Positions 6,120-12,538 of a DNA stretch of 13,289 nt are shown in pieces. This DNA comes from CAKZML01 sp041571575. Lineage in GTDB: Bacteria; Pseudomonadota; Gammaproteobacteria; Steroidobacterales; BM003. Each line of letters opens with the position of its first letter. Positions within the stretch are counted from its first letter, which is position 1. The stretch covers positions 1 to 13,289 of the forward strand of contig JBFFTZ010000038.1 in NCBI GenBank assembly GCA_041571575.1, given 5' to 3'. The notes under the pieces are model-generated. The model did not search any database. It was not told where the DNA came from and saw only the letters and a list, made by a program, of their open reading frames with translations. The position numbers and the translations under genes are program-made.

Positions 6120-6815
6120 ATGAAACATCCAAAACACATAGGCATAGTCGGTGTAAGCGCAGAGGGCGCCGCCCTGTGCTATCGAACCATTTGCGCCGAG
6201 GGGCCGGAAATAATGGGTCGGCACATGCACCCGGATATCACCATGCACACCTTTCCCCTGGGGCGCTACATGGCCCAGCTGGAAGCCGGCGGTTGGGGGC
6301 CGGTGGCGGGCATGATGCTGGATTCGGCCCGACGCCTGAAGGAAGCAGGAGCCCGGTTCCTGGTGTGTCCCGACAATACGGTTCACGAAGCCCTGGATAT
6401 CTGCCGCGGTGATTCACCGCTGCCCTGGCTGCATATTGCCGAGGTGGTGGTTCAGGAAGGGCTTGGGCAGGGATACCGGAAGCTGGGAATCCTGGGCACA
6501 TCCTGGCTGATGGAGGGCATGGTGTACGCCCGTCAATGTTCCGCGGTGGGTCTGCAAACGGCGATTCCAGAGCTGGAGCAACGCAAACGTATTAACCAGA
6601 TTATTTTTGATGAGCTGGTAAACATGCGCCTTGAGGAGAGCTCCAGGGCGTATTTTTCCCAGGTTATTGAGACCCTCGCCGCCGGGGGCTGTGATGCCGT
6701 TGTGCTGGGCTGTACGGAAATCCCCCTGTTGGTCGGGCAAGGGGATTCTTGTCTGCCTGTTCTGGACTCCACCCGCTTGCTTGCCAAGGCCGCCTTGCGC
6801 CACTCCCTCGCCTGA
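6120..6815 (+). CDS. Aspartate/glutamate racemase family protein
   Basis: A 231-residue cytosolic protein with the two-Cys racemase pattern: Cys83 in CPDNTVHEA and Cys198 in GCTEIPLLV. Such enzymes invert amino acids (Asp, Glu, hydantoins) without PLP. The first motif differs from the usual PCNTAH because Pro-Asp sits between Cys and Asn-Thr, yet Asn-Thr-x-His is kept. GIVGVSAEGAALCYRTI at residues 8-24 is the N-terminal substrate loop. The ATG at 6120 starts just before this strand; an in-frame GTG at 6069 would overlap the decarboxylase and lacks support. Only a weak AGG precedes the ATG, so translation may depend on the upstream gene. The pairing with the decarboxylase suggests a shared amino acid. 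Confidence 0.88.
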   Translation: MKHPKHIGIVGVSAEGAALCYRTICAEGPEIMGRHMHPDITMHTFPLGRYMAQLEAGGWGPVAGMMLDSARRLKEAGARFLVCPDNTVHEALDICRGDSPLPWLHIAEVVVQEGLGQGYRKLGILGTSWLMEGMVYARQCSAVGLQTAIPELEQRKRINQIIFDELVNMRLEESSRAYFSQVIETLAAGGCDAVVLGCTEIPLLVGQGDSCLPVLDSTRLLAKAALRHSLA

Positions 6816-6877
6816 GTTGATCGGGCTCCCGGTCGCTAATAGCTGACGAAACTGCCCCATAGAGGCACAATGCATTC

Positions 6878-7825
6878 ATGTACCTGCCTGTCGCCCAAGT
6901 GATTGCCGGCCTCGTTTTCCTGTTTTTGGGGGGAGAAGCATTGATATCGGGAGCCTCCCGACTGGCCCTGAGGATGGGGTTTTCCGCATTGGTCGTCGGC
7001 CTCACGGTGGTGGCCTTTGGAACCAGCGCTCCCGAGCTCTTCGTGTCACTGGGTGCAGTCATGGACGGCCTGGATGATGTGGCGGTGGGCAACGTGGTCG
7101 GCTCGAATATCTGCAACATCGCCCTGATCCTGGGGCTGGCGGCAATGATACGGCCCATCCGGATCAACGCCCGGTTGATCAAGCTTGACCTGCCGTTGCT
7201 GTTAATGGCCACCGTGTGGTTGATCATAATCCTGCTGGACGATTCGGTGTGGCGCTGGGAAGGCGCCTTATCCATCCTGGGGCTTCTGGCCTATGTGGCG
7301 TTCAACGTCTGGGAGGCGAATCGGGAAGACGAACCGGTGAAAGAGGAGTTGCAGATGGCTTCTCCGCGGCCGGGCTGGTCCCTGACCAAGGACCTGGTGT
7401 TCATCGGTCTCGGGCTTGTGGCGCTCGCCCTCGGGGCGAACTGGTTTGTCACCGGCTCGGTGACCGTGGCGACGCTTGTCGGGCTGAGTCCGGCAGTGAT
7501 CGGATTGACCATCGTCGCTGTCGGGACCAGTTTGCCGGAGCTGGCTGTCACCATCCTGGCCTCTCGCCGGGGAAAGGGCGACATCGCAGTGGGCAATGTG
7601 ATTGGCTCCAACCTGTTTAATATCGGGGCCATCATGGGCATCACTTCAGCGGTTCACCCGGTGCAGCGCGGCGAAATTCTTTGGGCTGACATAGGCGTCA
7701 TGCTGGGGCTGACCCTGGTGTTGGTGCCGATGTTGTTGCTGGGCCCTCGCCTGACCCGGAACCGGGGCGCCATCTTACTGACCTGTTACGTCGGTTACCT
7801 GGCCTGGCGCGTGCTTGTGATCTAA
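6878..7825 (+). CDS. CaCA family Na+/Ca2+-type antiporter, YrbG-like
   Basis: A 315-residue inner-membrane exchanger with about ten hydrophobic helices. The two inverted alpha repeats that build the ion site are plain. Alpha-1 has GTSAPEL (48-54) and GNVVGSNICNIALILG (71-86); alpha-2 has GTSLPEL (216-222) and GNVIGSNLFNIGAIMG (239-254). The two acidic residues in the PEL motifs are the expected ion ligands. The central loop, about residues 147-170, is charged. The family trades Ca2+ or other cations for Na+ or H+. Length matches YrbG. The ATG at 6878 follows AGAGGCA; another ATG at 6870 is out of frame. It lies 62 bases after the racemase gene. Confidence 0.94.
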   Translation: MYLPVAQVIAGLVFLFLGGEALISGASRLALRMGFSALVVGLTVVAFGTSAPELFVSLGAVMDGLDDVAVGNVVGSNICNIALILGLAAMIRPIRINARLIKLDLPLLLMATVWLIIILLDDSVWRWEGALSILGLLAYVAFNVWEANREDEPVKEELQMASPRPGWSLTKDLVFIGLGLVALALGANWFVTGSVTVATLVGLSPAVIGLTIVAVGTSLPELAVTILASRRGKGDIAVGNVIGSNLFNIGAIMGITSAVHPVQRGEILWADIGVMLGLTLVLVPMLLLGPRLTRNRGAILLTCYVGYLAWRVLVI

Positions 7826-8025
7826 GGCCTGGCTCCAAATACCCCGTTCCGGAGCATGAATCAGCGCGCCGTTGAAGGATGGCGCCGGTACAGTTGAGAA
7901 TTCTTGCCTTGCCAATCAGTCGGCTGGCGAGTGCCAACAGTGAACTTGCTGCGGTTTGCACGGCTTTGTCATGGGTGCGTAACATGAGGCTGAATTCGAA
8001 ACCAACCGCTCGCCTGGATCAAGCT
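7826..8025. other. 200-base spacer before the second methyltransferase
   Basis: I see no clear gene, terminator or promoter here. The methyltransferase frame stays open upstream to an ATG at 7879, which would add 49 residues, and a further in-frame ATG at 7984 would add 14. Neither extension looks like methyltransferase sequence or has a clear ribosome binding site. Confidence 0.4.
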
Positions 8026-8799
8026 ATGAGTGATACGTCTGACTACAATCGCGCTGCCTGGGACCGCATGGTTGACAATGCGAATCCCTGGACGCTGCCG
8101 GTAAGCGACGAGCAGGTCCGTGATGCCAGGAATGGTGATTGGAATGTGGTCCTTACCCCGCTCAAAGCGGTTCCCCGGAATTGGTTCGGCGAGCTTTCGG
8201 GGGCCAGGGTGTTGTGTCTTGCCTCGGCCGGCGGTCAGCAGGGCCCGATATTGTCGGCGGCCGGCGCCCGGGTAACGGTGCTGGATAATTCTCCGGCACA
8301 ACTCGCCCGGGATGAAGAAGTGGCGAGGCGCAACGACCTGGATATCCAGCTGGAACTGGGACTGATGCAGGATCTCTCGCGTTTTGCCGATCAGTCTTTC
8401 GACCTGGTTTTTAATCCGGTTTCCAACTGTTTCACCGAGGACCTGGCTCCGGTCTGGCAAGAGGCCTTTCGTGTGATACGACCCGGGGGGCGCTTGCTGG
8501 TGGGTTGTTGCAACCCGGTACTGTTCGGTTTTGACCCGGATGCGACCGGTCCGGAAGCCCTGCAATGGAAATATCGACTGCCGTATTCTGATCTTGCCTC
8601 TCGCAGCCCCGAGGACTTGCAGCGACACATGGCCAAGGGCGAGGCACTGGAATTCAGCCACTCGCTTGAAGACCAGTTAGGCGGACAATTGCGCGCCGGC
8701 TTTATGATCGCGGACTTGTATGAGGACGGGGCCACGGACTGGGAACTGGCGGAATATTTCCCGCCCTTTATCGCAACCCTGGCTTTCAGGCCCTCCTGA
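8026..8799 (+). CDS. Class I SAM-dependent methyltransferase
   Basis: A 257-residue cytosolic methyltransferase, unrelated in detail to the one at 2063. The N-terminus DYNRAAWDRMVDNANPWTLP resembles family members. Motif I is VLCLASAGGQQGP (62-74), the acidic cofactor ribose ligand is Asp87 in VTVLDNSPAQLA, and FDLVFNPVSNCF and VIRPGGRLLVG are the later Rossmann motifs IV-V. The target is unknown. The start at 8026 is chosen from family likeness with only a weak GGAT upstream; starts at 7984 or 7879 are possible. Its stop is 15 bases from the convergent agmatinase stop, so its transcript probably overlaps the agmatinase 3' end unless terminated. Confidence 0.88.
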   Translation: MSDTSDYNRAAWDRMVDNANPWTLPVSDEQVRDARNGDWNVVLTPLKAVPRNWFGELSGARVLCLASAGGQQGPILSAAGARVTVLDNSPAQLARDEEVARRNDLDIQLELGLMQDLSRFADQSFDLVFNPVSNCFTEDLAPVWQEAFRVIRPGGRLLVGCCNPVLFGFDPDATGPEALQWKYRLPYSDLASRSPEDLQRHMAKGEALEFSHSLEDQLGGQLRAGFMIADLYEDGATDWELAEYFPPFIATLAFRPS

Positions 8800-8814
8800 G
8801 AAGGCTTGCCGGCG

Positions 8815-9729
8815 CTAGCTGGCGCTTCGCAATGTGGCTGCCAGCAAGTAAAGGAACTCAAGAGCGAGCGTGGCCCCGGCCAGCGAAGTGAGTTCCGCGT
8901 GATCGTAGGACGGCGCGACTTCCACCACGTCGAAGCCACGAATATCCAGTTCAACCAGGCCACGAACGATTTGCAGCGCCCGGTCGGAACTGAGTCCTCC
9001 GGCTACCGGCGTGCCTGTGCCAGGGGCAAAAGAGGGGTCCAGGCAGTCGATATCGAACGTAAGGTAGGCCGGAACATCCCCAACCCGGTCACGAATTCGA
9101 CTGATGCACTCCGCGGCGTTGTGTTCATTGACCCAGGCGGCGTCCATGACCTCGAAAGGATGGTTCTTGCGATCATAGGTGGTGCGGATGCCAATCTGGA
9201 TGGAGTTCTCCGGCAGCAGGAGACCTTCATTTAGTGCCCGAAGGAACATGGTGCCGTGATCGTATTCTCCGCCCTGTCCGTAGGTATCCGTGTGAGCGTC
9301 AAAATGGATCAACGCCATCGGGCCGTGTTTTTTGGCGTGGGCCCTGAGCAGCGGCAAAGAGATGTAGTGGTCGCCACCCAGGGTGATCAGGCTTTTTCCG
9401 GCCTGGATGACTTCCGTAGCTTTGCGTTCAAGGCTCTGGGTGAATCCTTTTGGGTCGCCGGGCAGGGCCGGGACATCACCAAGGTCTTCTGCGGTAAGAA
9501 ACTTGCCCGCATCAAAGTCCCACGGCCAGCGGGTTTCTTCCCAGGCGAGATTTGCAGAGGCCTGCCGAATGCCCGCGGGCCCGGAACGGGTACCCGACCG
9601 GCCAGTGGTAGCCAGGTCAAACGGAGCGCCGAGAATCAGGGCCCGGGCAGAAGACATTGCCACGTCTTCACAATGGGGAAACCTCAGGAAAGTGGGGCAG
9701 CCGGTAAAAAGAGGAAGGTCAGAAGCCAT
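8815..9729 (-). CDS. speB: Agmatinase (ureohydrolase family)
   Basis: A 304-residue cytosolic di-manganese enzyme that splits agmatine into putrescine and urea. All ureohydrolase metal ligands are visible: His121 in GGDHY, Asp144, His146 and Asp148 in HFDAHTDTY, and Asp226 and Asp228 in FDIDCLDP. The pattern GAPFDLATTGRSGTRSGPAG, SANLAWEETRWPW and GTGTPVAGGLSSDRA follows E. coli SpeB closely, which favours agmatinase over arginase or guanidinobutyrase. The ATG at 9729 has GGAG 7 bases upstream; an in-frame extension to 9936 would overlap the divergent gene and has non-conserved sequence. No arginine decarboxylase (SpeA type) is in the window, so the source of agmatine lies elsewhere or outside the cell. 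Confidence 0.95.
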   Translation of the reverse strand: MASDLPLFTGCPTFLRFPHCEDVAMSSARALILGAPFDLATTGRSGTRSGPAGIRQASANLAWEETRWPWDFDAGKFLTAEDLGDVPALPGDPKGFTQSLERKATEVIQAGKSLITLGGDHYISLPLLRAHAKKHGPMALIHFDAHTDTYGQGGEYDHGTMFLRALNEGLLLPENSIQIGIRTTYDRKNHPFEVMDAAWVNEHNAAECISRIRDRVGDVPAYLTFDIDCLDPSFAPGTGTPVAGGLSSDRALQIVRGLVELDIRGFDVVEVAPSYDHAELTSLAGATLALEFLYLLAATLRSAS

Positions 9730-9736
9730 TCGGGAA

Positions 9737-9740
9737 CTCC
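9737..9740 (-). promoter_or_regulatory. Ribosome binding site that sets the agmatinase start
   Basis: Minus-strand GGAG sits 7 bases before the ATG at 9729. It supports that codon over longer in-frame alternatives, which run into the opposite gene. Confidence 0.6.
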
Positions 9741-9899
9741 GCCGAAACAGGTGGTGTGGGGTAGAAAATCGCAGCATATCACCAGTCCAGTCGCTATGCA
9801 GAGTCAGACTAATGTCAGGAGGGCTCCGTTTTACAGCTTGGTTTATGATGGTCTCGGCCCAGATTGCTGCGGGATCCAGTTGAGGGAGGACGAATAAGA

Positions 9900-10838
9900 A
9901 TGAAAAACACAATTGTTGCCCTGATGTTACTCGCATGGGCCGCCCTGTTGGGACAGCCTTCGCTGGCGGTGGCGGATGAATTATTGCCGCTGGATGCTCA
10001 ACGAGCGCATCTGTACCTGATGCGACCGGTGATGGGCGCCAACGAACTGTCTGTGGCGATTACCGTCAATGGCGAGCGGGTTCCCAGCCTGAATGTCAAT
10101 GAGTACCTGGTGATCAGTCTTCCGCCCGGCAAACACCAGCTGGAACTGGCAGCCGCCGACGCCAACGTAAAAAAGGCATTGTCCATAGCCGGCGGGCAGG
10201 GCGCATACATATTTGTTGAGATGGAGTCCACGGCAATTGATTACGCCCTCGGCATCCAGGAGCTTGCCCGCGATATTGCCGGCCGCTACTTGATGCGCAG
10301 TGATTCCGCAGTACCGGTGCCGCTGGTTCTGGATGCCGGGGGAGCGCCTCTGGAGGCAGTTACTCCTGAAGCGGTGGTTCCGGTCGTGGCGGCCACGGCG
10401 GTTGTCGCGCCCCAGGCGGAAGGCCCTGGCCTTCCCTCGGGGATCAGCATAGTGACCCTGGGGGTGGAAAGCCTTGATCGGTCGGTCCGTTTTTATGCTG
10501 ATGGCCTGGGCTTGTCCCTGTCTTCACACAGCACGCGGGACATAGCGTTCTTTGAATTGTCAGGGAGTTGGCTGGCCCTGTATTCCAGGGCGGAACTGGC
10601 CAATGACATAGGCGTTTCTGCTGGGCAATCAGGCGGTTTTTCAGGATTCACCCTGGCGCATAACGTGCAGGATAAACAGAGCGTTGATCGGGTGATGAAA
10701 ATGGCGGCACAAGCGGGCGCCGAAATCGTCAAGCCAGCCCAGGAGGCCTTCTGGGGCGGTTACTCGGGTTACTTCAAGGATCCCGATGGGTTTTTCTGGG
10801 AAGTGGCCTGGAATCCGCACTTGCCGTTAGGTCGCTAA
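9900..10838 (+). CDS. Exported DUF2846-VOC fusion protein
   Basis: A 312-residue protein in three parts. Residues 1-25 are a Sec signal peptide (positive start, hydrophobic LMLLAWAALLG, cleavage likely after AVA). Residues about 35-135 look like DUF2846: HLYLMRPVMGA, then VNGERVPSLNVNEYLVISLP, PGKHQLEL, and GAYIFVEME. A low-complexity Ala/Val/Pro linker (about 146-178) joins a VOC domain (about 181-306): SIVTLGVESLDRSVRFYADG, WLALYSRAEL, GFSGFTLAHN, and AFWGGYSGYFKDPDGFFWEV. This VOC type is normally a separate cytosolic protein. No internal start codon with a ribosome binding site precedes the VOC part, and the frame is continuous. GAGGGAGGA at 9882-9890 sets the ATG at 9900. The VOC portion keeps the last Glu (301) but has hydrophobic residues at the first and third GloA-type ligand positions. 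Function unknown; location predicted periplasmic. Confidence 0.85.
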   Translation: MKNTIVALMLLAWAALLGQPSLAVADELLPLDAQRAHLYLMRPVMGANELSVAITVNGERVPSLNVNEYLVISLPPGKHQLELAAADANVKKALSIAGGQGAYIFVEMESTAIDYALGIQELARDIAGRYLMRSDSAVPVPLVLDAGGAPLEAVTPEAVVPVVAATAVVAPQAEGPGLPSGISIVTLGVESLDRSVRFYADGLGLSLSSHSTRDIAFFELSGSWLALYSRAELANDIGVSAGQSGGFSGFTLAHNVQDKQSVDRVMKMAAQAGAEIVKPAQEAFWGGYSGYFKDPDGFFWEVAWNPHLPLGR

Positions 10839-10849
10839 TCACGGCGTTT

Positions 10850-10869
10850 CTTTCCCGAAAGCGGGGAAG
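10850..10869 (+). promoter_or_regulatory. Hairpin that competes with the terminator stem
   Basis: CTTTCCCG (10850-10857) pairs with CGGGGAAG (10862-10869) over 8 positions with one G-U pair and an AAAG tetraloop. The right arm is the same GGGGAAG that forms the left arm of the terminator at 10863-10902, so the two stems exclude each other, as in attenuators. Confidence 0.4.
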
Positions 10870-10906
10870 CGAGGGCCACCTCCATGTGGCCCTGTCTTCC
10901 CCTTTT
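10863..10906 (+). terminator. Intrinsic terminator after the DUF2846-VOC gene
   Basis: GGGGAAG (10863-10869) pairs with CTTCCCC (10896-10902). An inner stem, AGGGCCAC (10872-10879) with GTGGCCCT (10886-10893), closes a 6-base loop. The outer and inner stems are separated by a 2-by-2 internal loop. TTTT follows directly at 10903-10906. It lies 24 bases after the stop of the fusion gene. Confidence 0.75.
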
Positions 10907-10907
10907 C

Positions 10908-10983
10908 GGCCCCGGTCCCTGGGGTCGGCAGGAATCTTCAGCCTGCACCGTTGATGTTGTCCGTGCAGAGTTCGGAGGACAAC
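10908..10983 (+). other. Structured leader ahead of the DUF302 gene: three successive stem-loops
   Basis: Three small inverted repeats follow each other. GGCCCCGG (10908-10915) pairs with CTGGGGTC (10919-10926), with two G-U pairs. GCAGG (10928-10932) pairs with CCTGC (10942-10946). GTTGTCC (10956-10962) pairs with GGACAAC (10977-10983). I recognise no riboswitch class and see no clear promoter, so whether this stretch is transcribed with the DUF302 gene is unknown. Confidence 0.35.
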
Positions 10984-11082
10984 GCGAGTTTCATTCCAAT
11001 GAGCCGAAAAAGTTGCGATCGGTTAAGCTAGTGCACATGTTTTCGTCTGACCGCTGCCCTGGTCGGGGCAATGGAGTGGTAA

Positions 11083-11475
11083 ATGAAATACGTTGTTGAA
11101 ACAGAAAAGTCGGTAGACCAGGCAGCCAGTGCGCTGGAAGCTGCCGTAGCCCGGCACAATTTCGGTGTTTTGCATGTCTACGACCTGAAACAGACCTTGC
11201 ACGGAAAGGGCTTCGACCTGCCCAATGAATGCCGAATCTACGAGGTATGCAATCCGGCCCAGGCCCTGAAGGTCTTGAGCAGCGATATGGACATGAACAT
11301 GGCGCTGCCCTGCCGCATCAGTGTTTACCAGCACGGCGGAAAGACCCGGGTGGGCATGGTGTTGCCCACGGCATTGTTGTCTTCCCTGTCTTCGGCGGAG
11401 GGCCTGGAAGAGGTCGCGGCCTTCGTCGAACAGGAAACCCGCGCGATGATCGACGAGGCCTGCCAGCCGGGCTAG
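11083..11475 (+). CDS. DUF302 domain protein
   Basis: A 130-residue protein with one DUF302 domain over nearly its whole length. Typical pieces are the N-terminal helix with AASALEAAVARHNFGVLHVY, the segment RIYEVCNPAQALKVLSSD (51-68) with its conserved Cys56, LPCRISVYQHGGKTRVGMVLP (75-95) and the closing amphipathic helix. No signal peptide is visible, so it is predicted cytosolic. DUF302 proteins have no firm biochemical role; they often sit near envelope and metal or redox genes. GGAG at 11073-11076 is 6 bases before the ATG. It lies 30 bases ahead of the cation diffusion facilitator, suggesting co-transcription and perhaps a metal-linked role. Confidence 0.9.
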   Translation: MKYVVETEKSVDQAASALEAAVARHNFGVLHVYDLKQTLHGKGFDLPNECRIYEVCNPAQALKVLSSDMDMNMALPCRISVYQHGGKTRVGMVLPTALLSSLSSAEGLEEVAAFVEQETRAMIDEACQPG

Positions 11476-11505
11476 TCCGGCTGAACAGGCTTCCCGGAGA
11501 ATTTC

Positions 11506-12435
11506 ATGCACCAGCACGGGGAAAACCACGGGCATTACAACCGCCTTTTTGCCATAGGCGTGGTGTTGAATGTCGTGTTTGTGTTGGTGGAAACCGTGGC
11601 GGGGTTTGCAGCCAATTCTCTAGCCTTGCTGGCCGATGCGGGCCATAACCTGGTGGATGTGCTCAGCCTTTTGCTGGCCTGGGGCGCTCACGCCCTGGCG
11701 AGCAGCAAGCCTACCCATCGGCGTACCTATGGCCTGCGTCGTAGCACCATACTGGCATCGCTGATCAGTGCGGTGGCCCTGTATGGCGCCCTGGGTGCCA
11801 TGGCCTGGGAAGCAGTAGGAAGATTCCAGTCAGAAGCGCCGGTAGCGGGAAACGTCATGATTATCGTGGCGGCGGTGGGTATGCTCATCAACGGACTCAC
11901 CGCCTTGCTGTTCGCCCGGGATCGCCATCATGACCTGAACATTCGTGGGGCGTTTTTGCACATGGCCGCCGATGCCCTGGTGTCCCTGGGCGTGGTGGTT
12001 ACAGGCGTGGTGTTGATATACAGCGGCTGGCTGTGGCTTGATCCGGCTATTTCCCTGGTTATTATCGTAGTAGTTCTTGGGTCAGGCTGGAGTCTCCTGC
12101 GTGAATCCCTGAACCTGGCAGTGGATGCCGTGCCCTCTCATATTGATGCTCGCGAAGTGCGTGATTACCTGGAGAAACTGCCGGGGGTTGAGTCTATGCA
12201 TGATCTGCATATCTGGGGAATGAGTACCACCGAGACGGCGCTCACTGCGCACCTGGTGATGCCCCAGACGGGAGAATCCTATGATGACTTTCTCTCCGAG
12301 ACCGCGAGTGGTTTGGAGAAGCGGTTTGCCATCCACCACGCCACCTTACAGATCGAGAATGGGCAGGCGGAGAATGGCGAGGGCAGGTGGTCATGCGGCG
12401 CCGACTGTGATTCGGTAATGGCCGGGCCTGTATAG
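11506..12435 (+). CDS. Cation diffusion facilitator (CzcD/ZitB-type) exporter
   Basis: A 309-residue inner-membrane exporter of divalent cations. Six hydrophobic helices span about residues 14-185, followed by a cytosolic alpha-beta domain (about 205-290; AVDAVPSHIDAREVRDYLEK, VESMHDLHIWGMS). The transport site is of the His-Asp/His-Asp kind: His47 and Asp51 in ADAGHNLVD, and His152 and Asp156 in HMAADA, which is usual for zinc exporters. His-rich ends (MHQHGENHGHYNR; RHH at 140-142) agree with metal handling. The last 20 residues have WSCGADC, an extra Cys pair. GGAG lies just upstream of the ATG. Zinc is the best guess; cobalt or cadmium is possible. Confidence 0.94.
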   Translation: MHQHGENHGHYNRLFAIGVVLNVVFVLVETVAGFAANSLALLADAGHNLVDVLSLLLAWGAHALASSKPTHRRTYGLRRSTILASLISAVALYGALGAMAWEAVGRFQSEAPVAGNVMIIVAAVGMLINGLTALLFARDRHHDLNIRGAFLHMAADALVSLGVVVTGVVLIYSGWLWLDPAISLVIIVVVLGSGWSLLRESLNLAVDAVPSHIDAREVRDYLEKLPGVESMHDLHIWGMSTTETALTAHLVMPQTGESYDDFLSETASGLEKRFAIHHATLQIENGQAENGEGRWSCGADCDSVMAGPV

Positions 12436-12538
12436 TAAGTGTGAATGCGAGGGGACAAGCGCGCCCGCCGCAACTGTTTACCGTTAACCCGTCGCAGGCA
12501 TTGACGAAAGCCGCCACGGAAAATTTGAGATAGCAAAT

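Noticed and set aside
6664..7275. Long minus-strand open frame of 203 residues opposite the antiporter
   Set aside because: It lies antisense to the well-supported racemase and CaCA genes and has no recognisable domain; GC-rich coding DNA commonly gives such shadows.
7879..8025. 49-residue N-terminal extension of the second methyltransferase
   Set aside because: The extension does not look like methyltransferase sequence and has no ribosome binding site; family members start near MSDTSDYNRAAW.
8808..8823. GCCGGC-loop-GCTGGC stem between the convergent genes as a bidirectional terminator
   Set aside because: Only six pairs, with no T-run on either strand; it mostly lies in the agmatinase 3' end. 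Too weak to call.
9830..9849. TTTACA and TATGAT upstream of the fusion gene as a promoter
   Set aside because: Both hexamers match 5 of 6 positions, but they are only 8 bases apart; a sigma-70 promoter needs about 17. No better partner for either was found.
9730..9936. 69-residue N-terminal extension of agmatinase
   Set aside because: It would overlap the signal-peptide start of the divergent gene, while the ATG at 9729 has its own GGAG and matches the usual agmatinase length.
12501..12529. TTGACG as a -35 element for the last gene
   Set aside because: The -35 hexamer is good, but at 16-18 bases spacing I find only TTTGAG-like sequence, too poor for a -10.
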